Origin: Pelagibacterium sp. 26DY04
GTDB lineage: Bacteria > Pseudomonadota > Alphaproteobacteria > Rhizobiales > Devosiaceae
Length of the DNA stretch: 64,000 bases
Direction: 5' to 3'
Assembly (NCBI RefSeq): GCF_031202305.1
Contig: NZ_CP101731.1
Coordinates: 3,536,501 to 3,600,500, forward strand
Positions 53,514 to 62,230 of this stretch are shown here, piece after piece. Position 1 is the stretch's first letter. Every line of letters begins with the position of its first letter. The translations under genes were made by a program, and so were the position numbers. The notes under the pieces are model-generated. The model was not told the DNA's origin and ran no database searches. It saw nothing but the letters and a program-made list of their open reading frames with translations.

Positions 53514-54523
53514 AGGTTTTCGTCACCGGTTCGGCGGGCTTTATCGGCTTTCATCTGACCAGGCGCCTCCTTGCCGATGGCCATCAGGTCGTCGGTTTCG
53601 ATGGCATGACCGCCTATTACGACCCCGCTCTCAAGCAGGCGCGGCTCGCTATTCTGCGCCGGTCCAACGCCTTCAGCGCCGTCGAGGCCATGCTAGAGGA
53701 CAAGGATGCGCTCACCGAAGCCATCGCTTCGTTTGCGCCCGATATCGTCATCCATCTCGCGGCCCAAGCCGGCGTACGCTACAGCCTCGAGCATCCCGAC
53801 ACCTATATCAGCGCCAATCTTCTGGGTACCTTCAACCTGCTCGAAGCGGTGAGGGCTAATCCGGTACAACACCTGCTGATCGCCTCCACCTCCTCAGTCT
53901 ATGGCGGCAACGCGCAAATGCCGTTCAGGGAAGTGGACCGAACCGACTTCCCCGTCTCGCTCTATGCGGCCACCAAGAAGGCCTGCGAGGCGATGAGCCA
54001 TTCTTACTCACACCTCTGGAAGATTCCCACCACCTGCTTTCGGTTCTTCACCGTCTACGGCCCCTGGGGACGCCCGGACATGGCGCTGTTCAAATTCGTC
54101 GACGCCATCGAACGCGGAGAGGCGATCGAGGTCTATGGCAACGGCCAGATGCAGCGCGACTTCACCTATATCGACGATCTGGTCGAGGGCATCGTGCGCC
54201 TGTCGGCTGCGATTCCCGAGGAAGGCCGACCAGTCGAGGCGGCTGGCGTCACCGATTCCCTTTCCTCGGTCGCGCCCTGGCGCGCGGTCAACATCGCCGG
54301 CGGCCGGCCCGTGGGGCTGATGCCCTTCATCGAGACCATCGAAAAATGCCTGGGCCGCACCGCCAACAAGACCATGCTGCCCATGCAGCAGGGCGATGTG
54401 GTCGCCACATACGCCAATGAGGGTCTGCTGGAAGCCCTCACGGGCTTCGTGCCCGGCATCGACGTCGAAACCGGCGTTAAAGCCTTCGTTGATTGGTATC
54501 GCAGGTACAAGGATGCTGCGTGA
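53510..54523 (+). CDS. NAD-dependent epimerase, UDP-glucuronate 4-epimerase type
   Basis: 337 residues. [21 protein letters not shown] is the GxxGxxG NAD loop; STSSVYGG and [11 protein letters not shown] give the catalytic Ser and Yxxx[22 protein letters not shown] matches the UDP-glucuronate 4-epimerase group, which turns UDP-glucuronate to UDP-galacturonate. This fits its place directly after the dehydrogenase with coupled (ATGA) translation. Confidence 0.92.
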   Translation: MKVFVTGSAGFIGFHLTRRLLADGHQVVGFDGMTAYYDPALKQARLAILRRSNAFSAVEAMLEDKDALTEAIASFAPDIVIHLAAQAGVRYSLEHPDTYISANLLGTFNLLEAVRANPVQHLLIASTSSVYGGNAQMPFREVDRTDFPVSLYAATKKACEAMSHSYSHLWKIPTTCFRFFTVYGPWGRPDMALFKFVDAIERGEAIEVYGNGQMQRDFTYIDDLVEGIVRLSAAIPEEGRPVEAAGVTDSLSSVAPWRAVNIAGGRPVGLMPFIETIEKCLGRTANKTMLPMQQGDVVATYANEGLLEALTGFVPGIDVETGVKAFVDWYRRYKDAA

Positions 54524-55301
54524 GGTCGAAACGACCTCCACAATCCCTTCTGTCGTCATCGGTGGCTTCCCCACGGCAAGCGTCACGCGCAGCCAACTGG
54601 CCGAAACGATGGTTCAAGACTGCCTTGCTGCCCGCGCCCGAAGGGATACATGGCGTCCCCGGCTTGTCTTCTCATCCAACGGCCAAGGCATCGCCCTGGC
54701 CGGCCAGGATCCCCAATTTGCCAGCGCGATGGCCCAGGCCGACATCGTCCACGCCGATGGCATGCCCGTGGTGTTTGCCTCGAAACTGATCGGCAAGCCG
54801 CTCCCCGAGCGCATCGCGACCACCGATTTTTTCCACGACGCCGCCATGGTTGCCGCCCGGCATGGGTTCAAACTCTTCATCCTGGGGGCCACCGACGCCC
54901 AGAACAAGGCAGCGGTAGAGGCCATCGGCAGGACCTATCCCGAGGTCCAGATCGTCGGTCGTCACCACGGTTATTTCGATGACGCGGACGATGAACGGAT
55001 CTGCGCGACGATCCGCGCCAGCGGTGCCGAAATCCTTTGGGTCGGATTGGGCAAGCCGCGCCAGGAGTTCTGGTGCGTGCGCAACCGTCATCGCTTGGCG
55101 GGTATCGCCTGGATCAAGACCTGTGGCGGCCTATTCGCCTTTCTTGCCGGCGACGCTCCGCGTGCTCCCAAATGGATGCAGCGGTTAGGGCTCGAATGGC
55201 TCTATCGCATGCTGGACGACCCCAAGCGCCTGGCCTGGCGCTATTTCACGACCAACCCATATGCATTCTACCGGCTTTTACGGCACACAGAGCGCCGGTA
55301 A
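54513..55301 (+). CDS. WecG/TagA/CpsF family glycosyltransferase
   Basis: 262 residues. [20 protein letters not shown] and [19 protein letters not shown], with [14 protein letters not shown] and [19 protein letters not shown], are the family motifs (GT26). It transfers a sugar such as N-acetylmannosaminuronic acid or a uronic acid to a lipid-linked acceptor. The ATG at 54513 overlaps the preceding gene by 11 bases. It converges with the flippase gene. Confidence 0.92.
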   Translation: MLREVETTSTIPSVVIGGFPTASVTRSQLAETMVQDCLAARARRDTWRPRLVFSSNGQGIALAGQDPQFASAMAQADIVHADGMPVVFASKLIGKPLPERIATTDFFHDAAMVAARHGFKLFILGATDAQNKAAVEAIGRTYPEVQIVGRHHGYFDDADDERICATIRASGAEILWVGLGKPRQEFWCVRNRHRLAGIAWIKTCGGLFAFLAGDAPRAPKWMQRLGLEWLYRMLDDPKRLAWRYFTTNPYAFYRLLRHTERR

Positions 55302-55306
55302 GGCGG

Positions 55307-56683
55307 TCATTCGAACGAAGCGCGGCGCCGATAGATGTTGATGCCTGCCGCCGTCAGTCCGACGGCACCAAGAGCTGTCGCCACCACAATCTGTTGGGCG
55401 GGGTGCACGCCGTCCCTCAGGAAAAACCAGGTTGCCACCGACAGCACACAATAGAGCAGCGGGTAGGCCACCTCATGGGTGACCGCAACCTTATGGGCTT
55501 TCCGGCTGCTGAGAATGACCACGCCGCAAATGCCAATAATGTTGGCGGCAACCACACCCCAGGCGATGAGCAACGCATTGCCGCTGAACCCGGCAAACGC
55601 CGCAAACAGCACAAAGACCAAACCCGCTGCCGCGTAAACGATGGGCAGCCGCCCCAGGCGCCGCGCGCCGATAAGCGCATAGGAGGAGTGGTAAGTGTCA
55701 AAAGTCTCCACCGCCGCCGAAATCGACAGCACAACGGCAAACGTTAAGAGAACTGCGGAATAGGTTCCGGGCGAGACGAACAAGAGATCGGCGGCAACGA
55801 TCGCCGCCACCGCACTGATCGCCGCGCTCCAGGCCACGACCAGCGAATTTGCCTTCCATCGGACCTTGAAGGCTTCCTCGTCACGACCATAGAGCCTGGC
55901 CAGCCTGGGAAAGAAGGCCGCATGCATCGCCCCGCCCAATGTCTGCATAGGGCGCCGGACCAGATCGGACGCCAGCCCATATGTGCCGGCCATCTCGGCC
56001 CCGAAAAGGGCGCCCACAACAACCCGGTCTCCCCGATCGTAAAGCTGTCGGATGATTGCCGTCAGGCCAAGCCCGGCATAGCGCCTGAACATCCCGAAAA
56101 GCCTGGCAAAACTGCTCCCACCTCCCAGGCGCCGCCGGCAAATCAGCGCGGCAAGCCATGTGCTCGCACCATAGGCCGCGAGGGTCCAGGCGGCCGATGA
56201 CGTATAGAACGCAACGCCAGCGACGAGCAGCAGCGCCAAAAAACCGCGCCCCGCATAGGCGAGCGAATAACGCCCCCATTCCTCTTTGGCGGCGGCAAAA
56301 CTTGTCTGGCACAAAAACGCCAGTTCGACAGCCACAACAAGCCCGCACAGGGCCGTATGGATGGCTGCGCGCTCTCCCCAAAAGAAATAAACCGCAGCGA
56401 AAAGCAGGGCGGTAGCCAGCACGATCAGGAGCAGCAGGTGATCGACTTCCCCTTGCGTTACGGCCTGTTCGCCGCCGTCCGCCTCTCGAAAGATGGCGCT
56501 CGATAACCAATGACCGCACACATATTGAAGCATGGCGGCAATCGATATCGTGATGGTGTAGACACCGAATTGCGAAGGCCCGAGTATGGTCGCGAGTACG
56601 ACAACGAGTAAAAACGCCAACCCCGCCTGAAAAATCCTGGAAATCGAAGCATAAGAAGCGCCCCGAGCCACGGCAGAACCCAT
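55307..56683 (-). CDS. Polysaccharide flippase (Wzx-like)
   Basis: 458 residues with about 12 hydrophobic segments. ASYASISRIFQAGLAFLL is the typical start of the MVF/PST-type flippases. It would move the lipid-linked repeat unit to the periplasmic face. The reading direction is opposite to its neighbours. Its ATG (CAT at 56681-56683) shares two bases with the ATG of the divergent polymerase gene. Confidence 0.85.
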   Translation of the reverse strand: MGSAVARGASYASISRIFQAGLAFLLVVVLATILGPSQFGVYTITISIAAMLQYVCGHWLSSAIFREADGGEQAVTQGEVDHLLLLIVLATALLFAAVYFFWGERAAIHTALCGLVVAVELAFLCQTSFAAAKEEWGRYSLAYAGRGFLALLLVAGVAFYTSSAAWTLAAYGASTWLAALICRRRLGGGSSFARLFGMFRRYAGLGLTAIIRQLYDRGDRVVVGALFGAEMAGTYGLASDLVRRPMQTLGGAMHAAFFPRLARLYGRDEEAFKVRWKANSLVVAWSAAISAVAAIVAADLLFVSPGTYSAVLLTFAVVLSISAAVETFDTYHSSYALIGARRLGRLPIVYAAAGLVFVLFAAFAGFSGNALLIAWGVVAANIIGICGVVILSSRKAHKVAVTHEVAYPLLYCVLSVATWFFLRDGVHPAQQIVVATALGAVGLTAAGINIYRRRASFE

Positions 56684-58022
56684 GTCAATTGCCCCAAACC
56701 TACATGCGCCAGGGATGCCGGAAGTTCAGCGGGCGTCATCGAGCAGCGACACGCGAAATTGGGTGCTGTTTGCCTTTATCGCCCTGCTCTTAGGTCTCGA
56801 AATCCTGGTTGTTCCACTCGCCGGTCTTTACCTCTCATGGACGTACCGCAGTGTTCCTTATCGATCCAGCCTTTTGCTGCCGATCGCCGCGCTGGTGCTG
56901 GCCCTGGCGGCGGCAACAGTCATCGGTGTCGTGCGCGACGGCGCTTACGACCGTGCGCTGTCTTCGGTCTATAGCATCGGGATCTTGGTCGGCGGAACGC
57001 TGCTTGCCATCGGCATCATCAAGCACCTTTATCGCCAGGCCCAGAACCGGCGCGATCCCAGGGACTTTCGCGAAGTGTTCTTGGGACAGATCGGCATGCT
57101 GAGCCACCGGCTCCTGCTGTTCTGCCTGCTCCTTTTCGGTGTCGGCGTACTGGCGTTCGCCGTCACCGGGTCCGAGGTCCTCTCGTTTCCGACGCTGCTT
57201 TCCGGCTTTGCCGATAGCGACACCGAGATGCTGCGATATCTTGCCAGCACGCGCATCTACCGCCCCGATTGGGGGTTTGGCTCTTTCGCCGCCCCTCGCT
57301 TTATCTATTTCGCGCGCTGGGACACTGCCGGCGCCATCATCGTCTCGCTCACCGGCAATCTGGCAGCGGCGCATTTCTGGGCCAAGGGCAGGAAACGAGA
57401 CTTTGTCCTGACCGAAGCCATCACCATCCTTCTGATCGTCTCGACGCTCAGCCGGACCGTTATCGGAATTCATATCGGCGTTAGTGTCCTTACATATCTA
57501 TGGATCAGCCGAAACCGAATGGTACTGGGTTCGCTCCTCCTGGTTCTCGCTTCCATCCTCGCGGGACTGCTCCCGCTCCTGGCCGATTTCGCCTCCTCGT
57601 TCAGGCAGTATTCCACCAGTGACCGGTTCGAGCTCTATGGGGCAGCGCTTTCGCAATTTATCGCCGGCGACCCGCTGTTGGGTCTGGGATACAAACCCAA
57701 GGACGACCCTTCCCTCCAATACGCCGTGGGCAGTCACTCAATGCCGCTGTCGTTCCTGACGCGCGGCGGATTGATTGCGCTGATCTTCGCAACCCTGGCA
57801 TTCTGGATATTGCCGATAGCGCGTGGGGTCAGGTCCGTCCTCTCGCATGATCCATTCAAGCGCAAGACAGCCCCTTTCTGGGTCCGAGGCATTGTCGTTG
57901 TCGGTGCATGGTCTCTGTTCCAGGAAATAGACACCTCGATACTGACCTACACGGCGATCATAATATTTCTGCTCTCGGTCGATCTTCTGTCCCGCCGAAC
58001 GATTGCGATCCACCCCCGATAG
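56682..58022 (+). CDS. O-antigen ligase/polymerase-like membrane protein
   Basis: 446 residues with about ten to twelve hydrophobic segments. The large periplasmic loop contains SRTVIGIHIG and later LGLGYKPKDD with SHSMPLSFLTRGG, the pattern of Wzy_C-type ligases and polymerases. It would join repeat units into long polysaccharide. The start is uncertain: the ATG at 56682 lacks a ribosome-binding site and overlaps the start of the opposite gene, while the ATG at 56715 follows AGGG immediately. Confidence 0.75.
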   Translation: MSIAPNLHAPGMPEVQRASSSSDTRNWVLFAFIALLLGLEILVVPLAGLYLSWTYRSVPYRSSLLLPIAALVLALAAATVIGVVRDGAYDRALSSVYSIGILVGGTLLAIGIIKHLYRQAQNRRDPRDFREVFLGQIGMLSHRLLLFCLLLFGVGVLAFAVTGSEVLSFPTLLSGFADSDTEMLRYLASTRIYRPDWGFGSFAAPRFIYFARWDTAGAIIVSLTGNLAAAHFWAKGRKRDFVLTEAITILLIVSTLSRTVIGIHIGVSVLTYLWISRNRMVLGSLLLVLASILAGLLPLLADFASSFRQYSTSDRFELYGAALSQFIAGDPLLGLGYKPKDDPSLQYAVGSHSMPLSFLTRGGLIALIFATLAFWILPIARGVRSVLSHDPFKRKTAPFWVRGIVVVGAWSLFQEIDTSILTYTAIIIFLLSVDLLSRRTIAIHPR

Positions 58023-58050
58023 GTGAAGGTGTAAGCCTCGCCACCGAACG

Positions 58051-58848
58051 TCATTGGGCCTGGATCGCCCCCACCTCCACCAGATACGCACGCAACGCCG
58101 CGTGCAGCGTGCCATATTGCCCCTCGGTCAAACCACCGCCGATCCAGGCGGCGGCACATTGTCGTTGCGAACGTCCGCTCAACCCATTGGCACCCAAAAT
58201 ATGGAAGGAGAGGTTCGGAACACCGGTCGTGCCCGCCTCCGCCGCCCGGGCCGTTCCCGCGTTCACCCGCACCGTTCGGATTGCCCCATCGACCCGCGAA
58301 ACGCTGAACAGGCCAGTCGCCCCGCTCACCGCAAGATGAAGAAACGTTTCATCGTTGAGATAGGCGGGAAACCATGCACCGGGCCGGAAAATGCGCATAT
58401 CCGCTCTCACGGTCGCCGATTGAAACGCCCCCATATCGTAGCTTTCGCTCGCATGGTCCGTGAGGCTCCAGAACCCAAACGAAGCATCATCCTCGCGATA
58501 ATTGAGCCCGCTGGTCGCCGGGTTGAGGCCCGTATCCAGGTACCCATTGCCGTCGCCCTGATAGCCGCGGTCCACCATAAACATAGGTACACCGTCGGGG
58601 ACGATATTGTAGCTGTCGGCAACCCAGTTGCGCTGCGCCGCCTGTGCGTGGTGAGCCGCCAGGACATAGAGCGCATCGAGCCGCTGCCACACCTCGCCCA
58701 CCTTGAGTGCGCCGATTAGCCGGTTAATCGCGGCCATGCGCGCCATGCTCGGCTGGACGGAAAGCCGAGACAGCAGCGCCTGCGTCTCTGCCAGCAATGG
58801 CTCGTGAGCCCCCGCGCCCGAAAGCGAAAGTGAAAGCGCGATCTCCAT
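58051..58848 (-). CDS. Phage/GTA head-spike-tip-like protein
   Basis: 265 residues. The N-terminal helical part (1-80) leads to a beta-rich body (about 85-215; YLDTGLNPATSGLNYREDDAS) resembling LamG/concanavalin-like domains of tail and spike proteins. The C-terminal end (CAAAWIGGGLTEGQYGTLH, RAYLVEVG) is a pattern common in phage-derived proteins of Alphaproteobacteria. It overlaps by ATGA the upstream spike-base gene, the same order as spike base and tip in the Rhodobacter gene transfer agent. The assignment is by context and pattern, not close homology. Confidence 0.5.
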   Translation of the reverse strand: MEIALSLSLSGAGAHEPLLAETQALLSRLSVQPSMARMAAINRLIGALKVGEVWQRLDALYVLAAHHAQAAQRNWVADSYNIVPDGVPMFMVDRGYQGDGNGYLDTGLNPATSGLNYREDDASFGFWSLTDHASESYDMGAFQSATVRADMRIFRPGAWFPAYLNDETFLHLAVSGATGLFSVSRVDGAIRTVRVNAGTARAAEAGTTGVPNLSFHILGANGLSGRSQRQCAAAWIGGGLTEGQYGTLHAALRAYLVEVGAIQAQ

Positions 58849-59111
58849 CAAACGAGCCCCACCAGATCGCCGGCATCTGTCCCACTGGCCATGATCCGCG
58901 CCGCGCAAACCGGCAGCACGGTGCCGCCGGCAACATTGGCAAACCGAACCTCCCGCCCCCAAGCCGAGACAATGGTAAGATTGCCGGCGCTGCCGATATA
59001 GATCGCCCGGGTCACCTGCGGCAGGTCGTTGAAATCATCGGGCGTGATGGCGAAGAAATCGCCCGCCGGTCCGCTCGCGCTGCTCGCCCGTCCTGAAAAG
59101 TTTGAAGTCAT
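58848..59111 (-). CDS. Spike base protein, RCAP_rcc01079 family
   Basis: 87 residues. FFAITPDDFNDLPQVTRAIY, GSAGNLTIV and FANVAGGTVLPVCAARIM form a compact beta-rich domain like the RCAP_rcc01079 spike-base proteins found on gene transfer agent heads in Rhodobacterales and in isolated copies in Hyphomicrobiales. No other GTA or phage structural gene is present in the window. Its ribosome-binding site GGAG lies inside a hairpin nine bases before the ATG. The next gene is coupled by ATGA. Confidence 0.65.
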   Translation of the reverse strand: MTSNFSGRASSASGPAGDFFAITPDDFNDLPQVTRAIYIGSAGNLTIVSAWGREVRFANVAGGTVLPVCAARIMASGTDAGDLVGLV

Positions 59112-59118
59112 GATGTCT

Positions 59119-59147
59119 GGCTCCAGTGCCGTTATAGCTCTGGAGCC
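59119..59147 (-). promoter_or_regulatory. Hairpin sequestering the spike-gene ribosome-binding site
   Basis: GGCTCCAG and CTGGAGCC pair perfectly (8 bp, 13-base loop) in the minus-strand leader. The GGAG Shine-Dalgarno (59124-59121) is in the 3' arm, and the ATG is nine bases later. Closed, the hairpin should block initiation. Confidence 0.5.
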
Positions 59148-59207
59148 ATCATCACCCAATCTGGCAGGGCGGGGATAAGTTTCGTTGTTTTGAACGACTA
59201 GATGTGA

Positions 59208-59252
59208 GCGTTTCCAGCAAAAATGGGTACCATTTTTGCGGATCGGAAACGC
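59208..59252. repeat. Nested inverted repeat between spike genes and manC
   Basis: Inner arms GCAAAAATGG (59217-59226) and CCATTTTTGC (59230-59239) pair perfectly around GTA. Outer arms GCGTTTCC and GGAAACGC flank them. It lies in the 190-base gap upstream of the spike genes and downstream of manC. It could be an operator or terminator-like element. Confidence 0.5.
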
Positions 59253-59263
59253 GACGCAAAGGA

Positions 59264-59305
59264 TTAGAGCCGGCGAGTTGATTCAATCAAAATCCCCGGC
59301 TCTAA
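59264..59305 (-). terminator. Hairpin over the manC stop codon
   Basis: TTAGAGCCGG (59264-59273) pairs perfectly with CCGGCTCTAA (59296-59305), with TTGATT/AATCAA inside. It overlaps the manC stop at 59302-59304. The T-run is weak, so it may slow rather than end transcription. Confidence 0.4.
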
Positions 59306-60744
59306 CTGCGGCCGAACTCGTCTTCGATGCGGATGATGTCGTCCTCGCCCAGATAATCGCCGGTCTGCACCTCCACCACTTCGAGTTCGATCTTGCCGGG
59401 GTTGGAAAGCCTGTGGATCTCGCCGCGCGGAATGTAGATGCTTTCATTCTCGTGCAGCAGGCGCACGCTCTCGCCCACCTGCACCTCGGCGGTGCCGCGC
59501 ACCACCACCCAATGCTCGGAGCGGTGCAGGTGCTTTTGCAGGCTCAACCGGCACCCCGATTTGACGAACAGCCGCTTGACCTGGAACCGCGCGCCATTGA
59601 GCACCGAGGTATACCCGCCCCAGGGCCGATAGCTCGTGCGGTGGATTTCGGTGAAATGCCGGGTCTGCGGATCGGCCTTGAGCCGTTTGACCACCTCGCC
59701 CACCGACTGCGCCGCCGATAGCCGTCCCACATAGACAGCGTCCTCGCTCGCGAGCACGGCGACGTCATCGAGCCCGTCGAGCACCACATGATGGCTTTCC
59801 GACATCACCAGCGAGCGCGACGCCGCGTTGAGCGTCACCTTGCCCACGCCCAGATTGTCCGCTGCATCGCGGGCCCCGCTCTTCCACACCGCGTTCCACG
59901 ATCCCAGATCCGTCCACTGGATCGCGGCCGGCACCACCGCGGCCAGATCGGTATTTTCAAAGATCGCATAGTCCACCGATATCGAGGGCGCCTGGGCAAA
60001 CGAGGCTGCTTCGAGGCGATAGAAATCGAGATCGGCCCGTCCCTTGTCCACCGCCGCGCTCGCCGCTGCGAAAATTTCGGGCGCCAGCTTTTCGCATTCG
60101 GCAAGAAAGGCCGATGCGGTGAACAGGAACATCCCCGAATTCCAGTAATGCGACCCCGCCGCGATCATTGTCGCCGCCTTTTCCGCGTCGGGCTTTTCGA
60201 CGAACCGGGCCACCCGCCGGCCGCCGGACGGCAGGCTTTCGCCCGCTTCGATATAGCCGAATTCGGTGGCCGGTTCGGTGGGATCGATCCCGAAGGTTGC
60301 AAGCCGCCCCTCCCGCGCCACCGCTTCGGCAGTGTCCAGTGCCTGCGCATAGGCCTTATCGACAACGATGCCATGGTCCGAGGGCAGCACGTGGATGAGC
60401 GGATCGCTGCCGTCCTGCGCTGCCATCAGGCTCGCGGCAACGATCGCCGGCGCGGTGTTGCGCGCCACCGGTTCGAGCACGATGCTGGCTGGCACGATGC
60501 CGATTTCATGGGCCTGCTCGGCGACCAGAAACCGGTAATCCTCATTGGTGATGACGATCGGCGCACCATAGCGCGGATCGTCCTTGAGCCGCAGCAGGGT
60601 CTGCTGGAACAGGCTGTGCTCACCCAAAAGGGCCAGGAACTGCTTGGGCCTGGCCGTGCGGGAAATAGGCCACAGCCGCGTGCCGCTCCCCCCGGCGAGA
60701 ATGACGGGAACGATCCGTCGGGGCTGCGAAACCGGCATATCCAT
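59302..60744 (-). CDS. manC: Mannose-1-phosphate guanylyltransferase/mannose-6-phosphate isomerase
   Basis: 480 residues. N-terminal guanylyltransferase: LAGGSGTRLWPISR, FGYIEAGE, VEKPD. C-terminal cupin isomerase domain: HLHRSEHWVVVRGTAEV with metal-binding histidines, and IYIPRGEIHRLSNPG. Bifunctional type II enzyme making GDP-mannose. It follows the phosphomannomutase gene by one base, so the two enzymes of GDP-mannose supply are coupled. MPVSQ two codons in is an alternative start. Confidence 0.95.
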   Translation of the reverse strand: MDMPVSQPRRIVPVILAGGSGTRLWPISRTARPKQFLALLGEHSLFQQTLLRLKDDPRYGAPIVITNEDYRFLVAEQAHEIGIVPASIVLEPVARNTAPAIVAASLMAAQDGSDPLIHVLPSDHGIVVDKAYAQALDTAEAVAREGRLATFGIDPTEPATEFGYIEAGESLPSGGRRVARFVEKPDAEKAATMIAAGSHYWNSGMFLFTASAFLAECEKLAPEIFAAASAAVDKGRADLDFYRLEAASFAQAPSISVDYAIFENTDLAAVVPAAIQWTDLGSWNAVWKSGARDAADNLGVGKVTLNAASRSLVMSESHHVVLDGLDDVAVLASEDAVYVGRLSAAQSVGEVVKRLKADPQTRHFTEIHRTSYRPWGGYTSVLNGARFQVKRLFVKSGCRLSLQKHLHRSEHWVVVRGTAEVQVGESVRLLHENESIYIPRGEIHRLSNPGKIELEVVEVQTGDYLGEDDIIRIEDEFGRS

Positions 60745-60745
60745 T

Positions 60746-62230
60746 CTATCGGGTCCCCTCGAAATAGGCGGCGAGCCTGGCCATGGTCATGGCAAGCATC
60801 GCCTTTGTTGTCTGGGCACTGTCGGTCTCGACATAGCATCGGAGTTCGGGTGCGTTGCCCGACTGGCGGAAATGAACGATCGTGCCATCCTTGGCAACGA
60901 GCCTTGTGCCGTCCCTGGTATCGATGGTTTGCGGCGCCACGAGGTCTTCTCCGAACCGGGCGCGCAGCTCGCTCGATTTTGCGAGGTCCGCCACCAGCGC
61001 CTTGCCGGCCTCCGGCGGCACCTTCTTGAGCCGGTCAGCCCGCATCACGCGCCTGGGAAGCTCGCCCACGAGATCGCCCACCGGTACGCCCCGGCGCACC
61101 GTCTCGGCCAATACCGCGATCAGCGGAACCATCGCGTCCCGGGTCGCAAGCGGGGTGAGCTTGCCGAACCGGCTCCCCACCAGAAACCCGCCATTGGCCT
61201 CGAACCCGACGACGCCTTCGTCCCCGGCTTCAGCCATGGCCGCCACCACATAGGGCGAACCGATCCGCGTCCGCTCGATCGTCTCGAACCATCCGCTCAT
61301 TTCGAGCGCCCCGGTCGAGGTCAGCGGCGTCACCACTATGCGCGCGCCGAGCGCCCGCGCCGTCAGCGCACCCAGCACATCGCCGTTGATCTGCTCGCCC
61401 GCCGCATCGATCAGCAGCGGCCGGTCGCCATCCCCATCGGTCGAGACGACGGCATCGAGCCCATGTTCGGTCAGCGCCGCCCTCAGCTCCGCCATCACAT
61501 CGGGTTCGACAGCCTCGGTATCGACGGCGACGAATGTTTCGCTCCGCCCGATCGAAACGCATTGGGCGCCCAGAACACCCAGCACGCGCCCCACAATGTC
61601 CCGACCGACCGCCGAATGCTGGAAAATCCCGATCTTGAGCCCCGCCAGCGCGCCCGGCGCAAAAGCCGTGAGATAGCGCGCTTCATAACCATTGCCGATG
61701 CGCGGATCGACCGGCGGCAGGCCCGGTACGAAAACCGCCCCCTCGCCTTCGAGCAGCGCCCGCGCCTTGCGCCCGATCGGCTCCTCGTCGCTTTTGAGCA
61801 GTTCGCCATCGGGCCGGTAGAATTTGAGCCCGTTATAGTCCGCCGGAATGTGGCTCCCCGTCACCATGATCCCCGGCACGCCACGCTCCAGCCCGGCCAG
61901 CGCCAGTGCGGGCGTCGGCACCTTGCCCGCATTGACGGTCCGCCAGCCAAGAGCTTCGACCGCCCCGCCCACCAGGGCGGCAATCCCAGGGCTCGACGCC
62001 CGCAGGTCGTATCCCACCACCACCTCTCTGTCCCGTGCCCCCGCGCAGGCGGTCTGGAGAAAGCCGGCGACATAGGCCATGACGATTTCAGGCGTGAACC
62101 CTTCGGCGGGCCCCCTGAGCCCAGAGGTTCCGAAGGCGATGGATGCAGGCGCGCTAATGGGCATCCCCCGATCTGACGTTTCGCTTAATGATTGTTTTAT
62201 GCCGGCGGACCGGTCACGTCCAACGCCCAT
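60746..62230 (-). CDS. Phosphomannomutase
   Basis: 494 residues from the ATG at 62230, or 472 from the ATG at 62164. FGTSGLRG is the N-terminal signature; VTGSHIPADYNGLKF contains the phosphoserine; STDGDGDRPL binds magnesium; EANGGF binds the sugar; RQSGNAPELR the phosphate. It interconverts mannose-6- and mannose-1-phosphate. The first ATG overlaps the wzc stop (TAATG) with GAGG upstream and is preferred. Possibly acts on phosphoglucose too. Confidence 0.9.
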   Translation of the reverse strand: MGVGRDRSAGIKQSLSETSDRGMPISAPASIAFGTSGLRGPAEGFTPEIVMAYVAGFLQTACAGARDREVVVGYDLRASSPGIAALVGGAVEALGWRTVNAGKVPTPALALAGLERGVPGIMVTGSHIPADYNGLKFYRPDGELLKSDEEPIGRKARALLEGEGAVFVPGLPPVDPRIGNGYEARYLTAFAPGALAGLKIGIFQHSAVGRDIVGRVLGVLGAQCVSIGRSETFVAVDTEAVEPDVMAELRAALTEHGLDAVVSTDGDGDRPLLIDAAGEQINGDVLGALTARALGARIVVTPLTSTGALEMSGWFETIERTRIGSPYVVAAMAEAGDEGVVGFEANGGFLVGSRFGKLTPLATRDAMVPLIAVLAETVRRGVPVGDLVGELPRRVMRADRLKKVPPEAGKALVADLAKSSELRARFGEDLVAPQTIDTRDGTRLVAKDGTIVHFRQSGNAPELRCYVETDSAQTTKAMLAMTMARLAAYFEGTR

